DNA from: Bacteroidales bacterium
GTDB taxonomy: Bacteria; Bacteroidota; Bacteroidia; Bacteroidales; VadinHA17
Reading direction: 5' to 3'
Assembly (NCBI GenBank): GCA_016709865.1
Contig: JADJLX010000006.1
Location: forward strand, 248,001-312,000
DNA length: 64,000 nucleotides
In this document: one piece after another, positions 37,815 through 46,160 of the stretch
Layout: each line of letters begins with the position of its first letter
How positions within the stretch are numbered: position 1 is the first letter of the stretch
Notes under the pieces: generated by a model
The model's input: only the letters and a program-made list of their open reading frames with translations
Database searches by the model: none
Told to the model about the DNA's origin: nothing
Translations under genes and position numbers: made by a program

Positions 37815-38558
37815 TTACTTTACTCTTACAATTATTGAGTCTGCAATACTAAGTGCAGTAGTGAGAGTGTTCAAATCAGGGAATAGTTCACCGCTTTTCC
37901 CTGAATAATGGCTATGACCTATCGGTTTCATTGACCACACTCCATCCTTGCTGCTGGGGGTAATCACAGCTTCATAAACTACTGCGGGCTGGCATGACAT
38001 CTTATAGTTTTCGTCATCAGGATATTTATCATTGGTCCAGAACTCATTCCAGTCCCAATTCTGGTTTACTTCAAGTAATACCTTATAAACTGCCGGTAAA
38101 TCTTTATCAGCGCGGGTATTTAAAACAAAACTCTGAACAGGTGTGGCGCCCGAGTAAGCATCAGGCACTTCACTTCCCTTCTCAGGCATATAAAGACCAT
38201 CAGATGCAATAACTCCCCGTTTATGTGCCCAGTATGGTAAAGTCTGGGGAGCCCTTTTAGATGCCGGAACCCAATTGCCATTCTCCTGTTTGCCATACCT
38301 GAAAACTCCTGTTGCAACTGCCGGCGGCACGTAAAGCGACTGGATATATTTACCCGACTGGTCTTCAAGCCAGACAGCCATCAGAGGATAGTAAAATGAT
38401 TTTCCTTTATAGAATTCAACAATAAGCTCAGGACCTCTCCCGCCCTGGTTTGTAGTCAATACTGACATTTGCTCAGGTGCGGCATCTTTGTTTTTCATTA
38501 TACCTGAAGAGCAACCTCCGGCGACTAACAGCATTAATAATATAATAGTTCTTGTCAT
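37815..38558 (-). CDS. Lipoprotein, DUF2271-like
   Basis: This 247-residue protein has a lipoprotein signal (MTRTIILLMLLVAGGC). The body is one beta-rich domain with PLMAVWLEDQSGKYIQSLYV, DAYSGATPVQSF and a late Asn/Trp-rich VNQNWDWNEFW, resembling the DUF2271 family of periplasmic proteins; this assignment is from memory of the pattern. It follows a TonB receptor by 11 bases and may act with it, but it is not SusD-like. The stop is one base past the convergent MerR gene stop. Confidence 0.7.
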   Translation of the reverse strand: MTRTIILLMLLVAGGCSSGIMKNKDAAPEQMSVLTTNQGGRGPELIVEFYKGKSFYYPLMAVWLEDQSGKYIQSLYVPPAVATGVFRYGKQENGNWVPASKRAPQTLPYWAHKRGVIASDGLYMPEKGSEVPDAYSGATPVQSFVLNTRADKDLPAVYKVLLEVNQNWDWNEFWTNDKYPDDENYKMSCQPAVVYEAVITPSSKDGVWSMKPIGHSHYSGKSGELFPDLNTLTTALSIADSIIVRVK

Positions 38559-38569
38559 ATCGTTACGAC

Positions 38570-40963
38570 TTAAAATTCAATAATAATTCCTATTGTAGGA
38601 AGCACAGTTCCTGACTCATTATCGAGATACTTCAGACTGTATTTCAACGGATTGGCAGGATCAGTTACAGGAAGCTTGTTGCTGTCTGATTCCCTTATCA
38701 GAATAGCAGGCTGATCTGCCTTGTGATTATAAAGATTCTGAATATCAGCATAAAGCATGAGTGACCATCCGGTATAAAAATACTGTTTGTCAACTCTGAT
38801 ATCAAGCTGATGAAATGCCTTAAGCCTCTGAGAATTGAACTGAGAATAATTCAGATAACCCTGCCCCTGCAGATCCCACGCAGCTTTGTAAGATGATTTC
38901 TCAAGATCATAAAGAGTATAAGGTGCTCCGCCGACAAATCTCCATTTCAACCCAATATCCCAGTTGCGGTTGAATTTCCTCGTTGTTGTCATATTGATAA
39001 GGTGCTTGTTATCCCATGATGATGGGATCATCTCCGAATCAAGCCCCCTGAATTCACTCCTTACAAAGGTATAAGAGAAAACCAGATTGGTCTTTTTAAA
39101 CTCTTTAAGCCTGGCTAAAAACTCCAGACCATAAGCTCTTCCCCTGGAGGTTGAGACCAGCTCTTCATCACCGAATATTCCATAATCAGCTGCTTTGCTT
39201 GACAACGGAACTGAATCTCTTACCGAGAAAGGATAACGTGAATAATTCTTATAAAAGCCCTCAATAGTAAGCTGAACACTCTCCTCCGGGATTAATTCCA
39301 ATCCTGCCACGAAATGATCCGCAGCAATATATTTAAGGTTGTTTTGTTTATTAATAAAGACACCTGCACTGTTTGAATAACCCATCGCTGTATACGGCGG
39401 GAGCTGATAATAACGACCAGTGCTGAAATTCAGATTAAGCTTTTCTCCCAGCCGATAGGTGGCTGATAATCTGGGCGATAACTGATTTAAAGGATTAGAC
39501 ATCGCAGATGAGTATGAATTTGCATCACTCCTTAAACCAAATGAAAGGCTCAGCTTCTGATCAAGAAATGATCTGCTAACCTGTCCGAATGCACCATACT
39601 TACCCAGTTTCAGATTAGTATCATACATAATATCGTTTTGCATACCGCCAAAATAGATCCGTCTGAATGTTGAGTTTCTGTAATGCGCATATTCATAACC
39701 TGCTCCATAACTCAACCTGAATCCGTTTTTCCCCAGAATCGTTCTTTCATAACGGGCTTTTATTTCTCCTTCACCCGACAGGTAGTCAAGTGTCCTGTTT
39801 GTGTCTGCTTCAATATTATTCAGATATTTTGATTGTGAGTTGTTTAAATAATTACGGCTGAGTACCCATGTATCAAAACCATTGTCCCTGTAATGTTTGT
39901 AGACCAGACCAGTAACATAAGAGTACTGTTCCTGAACGGGTATGTAATCGAGGATAAAGCGCTGGTATTCTGTTTCATTGGCTTCAAGGTTCAGCCTGAA
40001 GTCATCTTTTGCGCCCAGACCTATGACAGTCAGCTCATTCTTCGGATCGAGCCTTACCTTGTATTTTAGCTGAAAGTCGGTATATGTAGGAAGGAAAGGG
40101 AGTTCCAGGGCACTGAAGAGAAACTGAAGATATGATCTTCTGACTGACATAAGGAGAGAACTGTTTTTTCCTGTCGGACCATCAATCGTAAGCCCCAGGT
40201 CAGAGGCTCCCAAAGTCGCCCTGTACTTCATCTTGTCTTTGTTCCCGTCAACAAAGGTAAAGTTGAGTATTGAACTCAGTGCATTTCCTTTAGAAGCAGG
40301 AAATGCCCCTGAAAGAAAGTCTACCGACTGAACAAAATCCACATTTAAGATGCCGACCGGACCTCCTGAAGCGCCCTGGGTTGAAAAGTGATTAAGATAT
40401 GGGATCTCAACATTATCGATATAAAACCTGTTTTCATTCGGACCGCCGCCTCTGATAATGACATCGTTTCTGAAAGCAGGTGTTGAAGCGACACCGGGAA
40501 ATGACTGAATTACCTTTGAAATGTCACGGTTTCCACCCGGATTTTTCTCTATTTCATCAATGCCTATGATCCTCACTGAAACAGGGGTCTCAATTTTTTT
40601 TGTAAAAGGTGATGCCTTTATGACCACCTCTCCTATGCTGATTTCAGATTCTTCAAGCGGGATCTCAAGGTTGACCTGGTTACTGTTTGTAACCATAACA
40701 GCACTTGATATAAAAGGATTAAAACCTATTGAGGAAACCCTTAGTTCAGCGAACCCCGGTTTTATTCCTGTAAATAAGAAATTTCCATCAAAATCTGTTA
40801 CTGCCCCGATAGTGGTCCCCCAGATCTGAACAGTAGCAAAAGGGACACCCTCATTTGTCTTTGTATTATACACTCGTCCCTTAATTACTCCTGTATTTTG
40901 CTGGGCTGAAAGAGAAAGTGATATAAATAATGTAATAGTTAAAAGAAATATTTTGCCTCTCAT
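38570..40963 (-). CDS. TonB-dependent outer-membrane receptor
   Basis: This 797-residue protein has a signal peptide (to about residue 21), a carboxypeptidase-regulatory-like beta domain (about 25-105, VIKGRVYNTKTNEGVPFAT), a plug domain (about 115-225, FPGVASTPAFRNDVIIRGGG) and a 22-strand barrel ending in an aromatic residue (GIIIEF). It lacks SusC-length extra regions (SusC proteins exceed 950 residues). The substrate is unknown; a lipoprotein gene lies 11 bases downstream. Confidence 0.92.
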   Translation of the reverse strand: MRGKIFLLTITLFISLSLSAQQNTGVIKGRVYNTKTNEGVPFATVQIWGTTIGAVTDFDGNFLFTGIKPGFAELRVSSIGFNPFISSAVMVTNSNQVNLEIPLEESEISIGEVVIKASPFTKKIETPVSVRIIGIDEIEKNPGGNRDISKVIQSFPGVASTPAFRNDVIIRGGGPNENRFYIDNVEIPYLNHFSTQGASGGPVGILNVDFVQSVDFLSGAFPASKGNALSSILNFTFVDGNKDKMKYRATLGASDLGLTIDGPTGKNSSLLMSVRRSYLQFLFSALELPFLPTYTDFQLKYKVRLDPKNELTVIGLGAKDDFRLNLEANETEYQRFILDYIPVQEQYSYVTGLVYKHYRDNGFDTWVLSRNYLNNSQSKYLNNIEADTNRTLDYLSGEGEIKARYERTILGKNGFRLSYGAGYEYAHYRNSTFRRIYFGGMQNDIMYDTNLKLGKYGAFGQVSRSFLDQKLSLSFGLRSDANSYSSAMSNPLNQLSPRLSATYRLGEKLNLNFSTGRYYQLPPYTAMGYSNSAGVFINKQNNLKYIAADHFVAGLELIPEESVQLTIEGFYKNYSRYPFSVRDSVPLSSKAADYGIFGDEELVSTSRGRAYGLEFLARLKEFKKTNLVFSYTFVRSEFRGLDSEMIPSSWDNKHLINMTTTRKFNRNWDIGLKWRFVGGAPYTLYDLEKSSYKAAWDLQGQGYLNYSQFNSQRLKAFHQLDIRVDKQYFYTGWSLMLYADIQNLYNHKADQPAILIRESDSNKLPVTDPANPLKYSLKYLDNESGTVLPTIGIIIEF

Positions 40964-41029
40964 TTTTATTAAAGTTTATCCTGAAACAAAATATTCAGAC
41001 AAAATGTTCGACTGAACCATTGAAATGTT

Positions 41030-42016
41030 TTAAATACCTAAGAGATCCTGAAAATATTTTTTCTCAACAGAGAAGTCTATTTCAGGTGCCTTTGATTCAA
41101 TATCAGAGATCTTTTTCTGCATGCCGGAAACAAAATCTTTAATACTTGCACCTGAGTTCTTAGATATCCGGTGGGTAGTTGCCTTTCCTATTTTCAATAC
41201 TTCATTATACAGATCAAGAGTATACTTATCCAGGTAACTGCCTGAGAAATACTCCCAGATATAGTCTATTGCAAGAGAAGATGGATGAAGCATGTCGTCG
41301 CTGTAAAACCGGTAATCGCGCAATTCGTCCATAACAATCTCATAGGCAGGAAAGTAGGCCGGAGCCGAAGGATGTCCAAGCAACTTTTCCACTGCAAGAA
41401 ACAATACCGATTTACTCACCTGATTGCCATGGGCTCCGTCTTTCCAGTGCCTTACAGGACTTATTGTAAAGATTACTTTTAAATTTGGGAAAAGTCTCTG
41501 AAGCTTTTCCAGCTGACCGGTCCATAATGCAACAATTTCATCAACAGTCAGTATTTCAGGTTCAAAATATGAAGCAGGAATCTTATGACAATTTGATACT
41601 ATTTGCCCTGTCTCCTTCAGCCGGAATACTCTGGCAGTACCTAATGTAATAAAAAGGAAACCTGCATTTTCAAGGAATGAAAGGGCGGTTTTTGATCTTG
41701 AATTGATTTTCTCCAGAACAAACAAAGGATCATCAGAAGAAAAATCTGTATAGTGATTAAAACTCAGCCAGGTACCTTTATAATTATAGAGGTCACTCTG
41801 CGACAATTCTCTTCCTGATGTTATTGTATCAAGCGTATTACAAACTGAAACAGGGTTATATACAGTACCTGACGGATTGATCATAACAGGAATCTTACCC
41901 ATTTCAAGCCTCGATCCTATTGAAGAGGCAAAGCATGAACCAATGAACATCACTCCATCATTGTAAGTGATCTTTCGGGGAGAAGGGGTTATATTTATTT
42001 TGGTTCTGAGTTCCAT
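41030..42016 (-). CDS. GSCFA domain protein
   Basis: This 328-residue protein has the name-giving motif GSCFA in MFIGSCFASSIGSRL near residue 28. The GSCFA domain is related to SGNH/GDSL hydrolases; the later HPSSLAIDYIWEYF with Asp and His fits a catalytic end. Function is not established in general. The gene follows the alpha/beta-hydrolase gene after a heptad repeat of about 70 bases, so both may be in one transcript. Confidence 0.88.
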   Translation of the reverse strand: MELRTKINITPSPRKITYNDGVMFIGSCFASSIGSRLEMGKIPVMINPSGTVYNPVSVCNTLDTITSGRELSQSDLYNYKGTWLSFNHYTDFSSDDPLFVLEKINSRSKTALSFLENAGFLFITLGTARVFRLKETGQIVSNCHKIPASYFEPEILTVDEIVALWTGQLEKLQRLFPNLKVIFTISPVRHWKDGAHGNQVSKSVLFLAVEKLLGHPSAPAYFPAYEIVMDELRDYRFYSDDMLHPSSLAIDYIWEYFSGSYLDKYTLDLYNEVLKIGKATTHRISKNSGASIKDFVSGMQKKISDIESKAPEIDFSVEKKYFQDLLGI

Positions 42017-42027
42017 TGTAGGAATTT

Positions 42028-42095
42028 CGGATTGCGGATTGCGGATTGCGGATTGCTTTTAATCCGAAATCGAAAATCCGAAATCCGAAATCTCA
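42028..42095. repeat. 7-base-period tandem repeat with inverted arm
   Basis: Four perfect CGGATTG units (42028-42055) are followed by AATCCGA, AATCGAA, AATCCGA, AATCCGA and AATCTCA. The halves are inverse complements and would form a hairpin. The last unit contains the stop codon (TCA, minus-strand TGA) of the alpha/beta hydrolase gene, so the repeat reaches right into the gene end. Confidence 0.88.
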
Positions 42096-42908
42096 TTTCT
42101 TATTGATCCAATTAATAATGTATTTAAACACCTCTTCCTTAAAAGGCTCGTTATGTAATTCGTGATAACCTCCGTCCCAGATTTTCAGTTCCACCTTGCT
42201 GTTCTTTGAAGCAAATTCCCTGCTTCCGTCAGGAGAACAGAGCTGATCATCACTTCCATGCATCAGCAGAGTAGGCACTTTCAGTTCTGAAGCGTTAGCA
42301 AGTGAATTTTTCGCAGCACTCATCGCTCCGTCGAAAAGGCTTACAGATATTTTCCCGTGAACAAGAGGATCATTTTTATACTTTTCAACCACATCCTGGT
42401 CGTGCGAAATGTGATTAACATTTAATCCTGACGACTGTATCAGACCCGGAAGAATATACTTCATTACGCCTGCCATGGCAACCTTGATCTTCGGAGGCTC
42501 GAAGGATAGCCTGAGCCATGGTGATGTAACAATAGCCCCTTTAAGCTTTGGGTTCCTGCGGATAAGGTAGTCGAGTACTATTCCTCCGCCCAGACTATGA
42601 CCATATATATATACAGGTATTCCGGGAAATGTTTTTAGTGTGGTCTTTACTAAAATATCAAGCATCTCACCGAGTACAGCATAACTTCTGATATTACCCC
42701 TGCGGCCATCGGAACGTCCATGACCGGGAAGGTCAACTCCTGCAAATCCGATTCCCTCTTTCCTGAAAAGATCGGCCCAATGATCATATCTTTGTATATG
42801 TTCACCAAGACCATGAACAAGGATAACCACAGCTTTAATGTTGTCACCCGGACTATGGATCATCCCCTTTAAATTAAGGCCACTCTTAAGCTTAATGTTA
42901 AAATCCAT
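42093..42908 (-). CDS. Alpha/beta hydrolase, monoacylglycerol lipase-like
   Basis: This 271-residue protein has the nucleophile elbow GHSLGG with S105, the acid in LLMHGSDDQLCSPDGS and the histidine in GGYHELHNEPF, plus VILVHGLGEHIQRY for the oxyanion region. The pattern is that of the Hydrolase_4 (serine aminopeptidase S33) group that contains monoacylglycerol lipases. It has no signal peptide, so it is cytoplasmic. The ester substrate is a guess. Confidence 0.88.
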   Translation of the reverse strand: MDFNIKLKSGLNLKGMIHSPGDNIKAVVILVHGLGEHIQRYDHWADLFRKEGIGFAGVDLPGHGRSDGRRGNIRSYAVLGEMLDILVKTTLKTFPGIPVYIYGHSLGGGIVLDYLIRRNPKLKGAIVTSPWLRLSFEPPKIKVAMAGVMKYILPGLIQSSGLNVNHISHDQDVVEKYKNDPLVHGKISVSLFDGAMSAAKNSLANASELKVPTLLMHGSDDQLCSPDGSREFASKNSKVELKIWDGGYHELHNEPFKEEVFKYIINWINKK

Positions 42909-42996
42909 ACTGTTTTTTGTTTAAAAGTACAAAAGTTGGGGCAATAATTTATAACAGATCTGAATTAATATCATGGTGATCTTTCCCCGGGTGCCC

Positions 42997-43077
42997 GGCG
43001 AAGTCTCTGACTTCGCCGCTAATACAATGCAGTCTGGAGAGTGCAATTCAGATAAAGCGAAGTCTGGAGACTTCGCT
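42997..43077. repeat. Pair of related hairpins (CGAAGTC family)
   Basis: Two perfect 9-base stems, GGCGAAGTC/GACTTCGCC (loop TCT) and AGCGAAGTC/GACTTCGCT (loop TGGA), flank a middle segment with another AGTCTGGAGA copy. They lie in the 395-base region 42909-43303 between the hydrolase and the ECF sigma gene. Apart from this and the promoter at 43246, that region shows nothing else. Confidence 0.75.
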
Positions 43078-43245
43078 TAGCTGGACTGGGGATTAAGCAA
43101 TTTTGTTAAAATTCTACCAAAAACACCGATTTCTCTATTTAAAACAAATTTAGTCATATTAACGTTATGCTATTGTCTCTCATGTTTTTACACCTTATGC
43201 TTATTTATAATCCGGTTAGAATATAACGATATTAGGATATTAAGA

Positions 43246-43277
43246 TTTGCTTATCTTTATTTATAGTAATAAATTTG
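43246..43277 (+). promoter_or_regulatory. Bacteroidota promoter (TTTG-N20-TAAATTTG) of the ECF sigma gene
   Basis: TTTG at 43246-43249 and TAAATTTG at 43270-43277 match the Bacteroidota consensus exactly, with the standard 20-base gap. Transcription should start near 43284, which rules out any start codon before that and supports the ATG at 43304. Confidence 0.75.
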
Positions 43278-43303
43278 TTGAGCAAAATAAAAACAAAAGA
43301 GCC

Positions 43304-43810
43304 ATGACACAGTATGAATTCAATAATAACCTCATCGAAATGAAAACAAATCTTCACAGATTTGCGATGAGCCTGACATCTGATCGCGATACAGCTCTTG
43401 ACCTTGTACAGGATACGTATCTTAAGGCTATTACATATAAAGATAAATTCGTCGATTATACAAATCTTAAAGCCTGGGTTTTTACAATTATGAAGAATAC
43501 CTTCATTAATAACTACAGGAGAAATGTAAAAGAAAACACAATAATAGACGGAACACAGGATCTTTATTATATCAACCAGCCTCAGGACAAAGGTTTTATT
43601 TCACCTGAATCGAAATATTCCGAGGGCGAGATTGAGATGGCGATCGAATCACTTAGTGACGAGTTCAGAATCCCATTCAGAATGCATATTGAAGGTTACA
43701 AGTACAAGGAGATAGCTGATGAACTCGGATTGAAAATCGGAACAGTTAAAAGCAGAATTTTCTTTACACGTCAGAAACTGATGCTTATGTTAAAAGATTA
43801 TGTAAGATAA
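43304..43810 (+). CDS. ECF-type RNA polymerase sigma factor
   Basis: This protein has 168 residues. Region 2 contains TALDLVQDTYLKAI and WVFTIMKNTFINNYRR; region 4 contains YKEIADELGLKIGTVKSRIF. The ATG at 43304 is chosen because a strong promoter lies at 43246-43277; an in-frame start at 43247 would be inside it. No anti-sigma gene is adjacent on the same strand, so it may be controlled by transcription level. It ends before a terminator at 43878. Confidence 0.93.
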   Translation: MTQYEFNNNLIEMKTNLHRFAMSLTSDRDTALDLVQDTYLKAITYKDKFVDYTNLKAWVFTIMKNTFINNYRRNVKENTIIDGTQDLYYINQPQDKGFISPESKYSEGEIEMAIESLSDEFRIPFRMHIEGYKYKEIADELGLKIGTVKSRIFFTRQKLMLMLKDYVR

Positions 43811-43877
43811 AAATATTGAAGATACTAATTATTTGTTAGTTAGGTAATTAGACTTTTAGGTTGATTGGGTTTAAGAT

Positions 43878-43909
43878 AAGGCTGAGAAATTCAGCCTTTC
43901 TTTTTTATT
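43878..43909 (+). terminator. Rho-independent terminator of the sigma gene
   Basis: An 8-base stem AAGGCTGA/TCAGCCTT with a 5-base loop is followed by TCTTTTTTA. It overlaps the last codons of the convergent gene ending at 43891. Confidence 0.88.
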
Positions 43910-44955
43910 CTAAATACCAAACCTGTAAACACAAAAAGAACAAATAAACCGGAGATTATCCAGGCCCATATGTTGGTAACCTTCGATTCTGCCCACATCT
44001 CGTACGGCTCTGTCAGAAAATAATCAGATTTTACCGGCCAGAGCAGTATCGAACTGCTGTCTTTATAACCATTTGTACTTATCAGTTTCCCCGGCATAAC
44101 AATCCTGACAGAATACTCCTTAAAGTCAAGTAACAAATTATTTGTAACCATATTTATTGCCGAGTCAGCCTCCGTTTTGAATTTCAGGGCGTGTTGCTCC
44201 CCTATCATCTCTCTCAGAATAATCCCGTTTGTCCATAAACTGTCAAAGTTTTTCTCATTCCGGGTAAGTGTATTCACAAAATCATCTTCCCTTGCTTTCA
44301 AAGACTGAAATGACAAGTCCTCTGATGCTTCAGTTTTGGTGAGGTTTGAAAACTTCCCAATCCATTCTGAAACAAGGCTTTTTGTCAGCCATTTGTCTGT
44401 TACAGAATCCTGTACATCCCCGAATGAGCGGAATTTTGTACTGTCAGGACCGTTCTGATAAACTTCTTTTATACTCTCAGGCGAATAAAAGAATATTAGT
44501 TCCTCCTTATTAAGAAAATCGGATATTGGGTAGCCGAATTCCATTTTTTTATCAATTTTCTCGGCGAATCTGTATACGGTATTGAACCACCTGAACCTCT
44601 TTTCAAATACTGAATTTCTAGAAATATTTTTATTTGCACCTGAATCCTTCCGGTAAGTCATATTGATTTCATCAGCTGAAAGGAATAGTTTTTCGGCTCT
44701 TTTCACCCAAACAGTATCCCCTTTGGGGCTGACTTCAAGAGAATCCTTAATAGTCCAGGAATCGTCAAACGGCACCTGCAAATCTGACTGTTTAAACCGG
44801 TCTGCAGAATTATTGTTAGGGCTTCGCATCTCAATCATTCTGGTAATGGTTCCGTCAGCATGGACGATATTGGTGACGATAGTTTCCGGTTCGTCGCAGG
44901 AGACGACAAACATCAGCAAAATCATTATTATGAGTTTAAACTTTTCTCTTTTCAT
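43891..44955 (-). CDS. Lipoprotein with C-terminal membrane helix, unknown function
   Basis: This 354-residue protein has a lipoprotein-like signal (MKREKFKLIIMILLMFVVSC, box VVSC), a long soluble domain (about 22-320) with no recognised family, and one membrane helix near the end (IWAWIISGLFVLFVFTGLVF) with a basic tail KKKG. If both signals work, the soluble part is in the periplasm and held at both ends in the inner membrane. It is the third gene of a sigma/anti-sigma-type operon, 4 bases after the second. Confidence 0.75.
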   Translation of the reverse strand: MKREKFKLIIMILLMFVVSCDEPETIVTNIVHADGTITRMIEMRSPNNNSADRFKQSDLQVPFDDSWTIKDSLEVSPKGDTVWVKRAEKLFLSADEINMTYRKDSGANKNISRNSVFEKRFRWFNTVYRFAEKIDKKMEFGYPISDFLNKEELIFFYSPESIKEVYQNGPDSTKFRSFGDVQDSVTDKWLTKSLVSEWIGKFSNLTKTEASEDLSFQSLKAREDDFVNTLTRNEKNFDSLWTNGIILREMIGEQHALKFKTEADSAINMVTNNLLLDFKEYSVRIVMPGKLISTNGYKDSSSILLWPVKSDYFLTEPYEMWAESKVTNIWAWIISGLFVLFVFTGLVFRIKKKG

Positions 44956-44959
44956 AGCT

Positions 44960-45505
44960 TTATAATTTAATTTTTGTCATGTTCATTTCTTTCATTTTAT
45001 TCTCGAGATATGTCTTCAGCTCAGGATCTTCTTCTATAAGATTAATAAGATCCCTGTACCTGGTCTGCAAATCATTGACCGACTCAAGCAGAGTGTCCAT
45101 CTGTTCTTTTGAAATTGTTACATTTTGTGAAGGCAGTCTGTTACCAAAGAGCTTTAGTAACATTACTTTATTACCCGAGAACCCGGTCTGAAACGATCTG
45201 CTCTCACTTTCAATCATAACCGGCTGTGAACTGAGGTAATTAATCTGTTTTATTATTGTACCCTGCTGCCAGACGAAAAATGCAACAAGAAATACTGAAG
45301 CTGTTATGAGGCTCCTTCGTACCCAGCCAATATATACCCAGCCAAACAGAAAATCAGTAATATCTGAAAGTACTGTTTCGGACCTGTTCTTTTGTGAGAT
45401 TTTCTTAATAACCTCCCTTTCAATATCAGATGCAGAATCCAGAATGGGCTTTGAGGCTCTCAAAGTGTTTATTATCCTGTCGGTTTTTTCACTATTCTTT
45501 TCCAT
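44960..45505 (-). CDS. Putative membrane anti-sigma factor
   Basis: This 181-residue protein has a cytoplasmic N-terminus of about 65 residues, one membrane helix (LITASVFLVAFFVWQQ) and a periplasmic helical tail (about 85-181) with ESVNDLQTRYRDLINLIEED. It lacks the zinc-finger HxxxCxxC of many anti-sigmas, but size, topology and position (2 bases after an ECF sigma gene) fit that role. This is inference from context, not from a recognised domain. Confidence 0.65.
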   Translation of the reverse strand: MEKNSEKTDRIINTLRASKPILDSASDIEREVIKKISQKNRSETVLSDITDFLFGWVYIGWVRRSLITASVFLVAFFVWQQGTIIKQINYLSSQPVMIESESRSFQTGFSGNKVMLLKLFGNRLPSQNVTISKEQMDTLLESVNDLQTRYRDLINLIEEDPELKTYLENKMKEMNMTKIKL

Positions 45506-45507
45506 AG

Positions 45508-46053
45508 CTATAAATATTTTTCCACCATTACAGAGATACTTTTCCTTGCATAATGCAGATTCGCTTTGATTCCTGATTTGCTGATACCCGTGATTTCAGA
45601 TATTTCATCCTGCGACATCTGCTCCAGATCTGATAACACAAAAACAGCTTTTTGTTTTGGACTCAGCTTGTTTGTCAGAACCTTTATTATCATAGCCGTC
45701 TCACTGTTTTCAAGTTCAGCAGAAGGCTCCACAGATATTCTGTCTGAAATTAATCTCCATGTGTTTTCATCAGCGGAAAATTCAGGGTTGGCTTTCTTCT
45801 TTCTCATCTGATCATAGCATTTGTTTATAACAATCCTGTAGATCCATGTCTTGTAGGCTTCTGCTGACTTAATCTTATTAAGTTTTTGCCAGATTGTAAC
45901 CATTGTTTCCTGAACAATATCTTTAGCCTGATCTTCATCTCCAAGCATCCTGAAAGCAACTGAAAAAGCAAACGGGGAAGTCATCTGAACCAGTTTCCGG
46001 AAATTTTCAAGATTTCCACTGCGGCACTCTTCTATAATTTTGAGATCTGTCAA
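45508..46053 (-). CDS. ECF-type RNA polymerase sigma factor
   Basis: This 181-residue protein has region 2 with DQAKDIVQETMVTIWQKL and TWIYRIVINKCYDQMRKKK, and region 4 with LSDLEQMSQDEISEITGISK. It is the first gene of a three-gene operon with a membrane anti-sigma-like protein and a doubly anchored lipoprotein, which probably sense an envelope signal. The upstream gap to queG (106 bases) contains a GCAAAG repeat. Confidence 0.93.
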   Translation of the reverse strand: MTDLKIIEECRSGNLENFRKLVQMTSPFAFSVAFRMLGDEDQAKDIVQETMVTIWQKLNKIKSAEAYKTWIYRIVINKCYDQMRKKKANPEFSADENTWRLISDRISVEPSAELENSETAMIIKVLTNKLSPKQKAVFVLSDLEQMSQDEISEITGISKSGIKANLHYARKSISVMVEKYL

Positions 46054-46103
46054 AATAGTTTGTTATTGTATTATTAAGACGTAATAATAATACCAAGGTA
46101 AAA

Positions 46104-46160
46104 AGAAAAAAAACATTTAACCGCAGATGACGCAAAGCAGGCGCAAAGAACACAAAGGAT
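46104..46160. repeat. Short GCAAAG-type direct repeat
   Basis: The string from AACCGCAGATGACGCAAAG to ACACAAAGGATT contains three spaced copies of (G/A)CRCAAAG about 10 bases apart. It sits just after the queG stop and may be a fragment of the CACAGAG-type repeats seen at 17637. No coding sense. Confidence 0.45.

Noticed and set aside
38570..40963. SusC/SusD-type polysaccharide uptake pair
   Set aside because: The receptor is too short for SusC and the adjacent lipoprotein (247 residues) does not resemble SusD.
43247..43303. Earlier start for the ECF sigma factor
   Set aside because: It would lie inside the strong promoter at 43246-43277 and adds residues not expected for the family.
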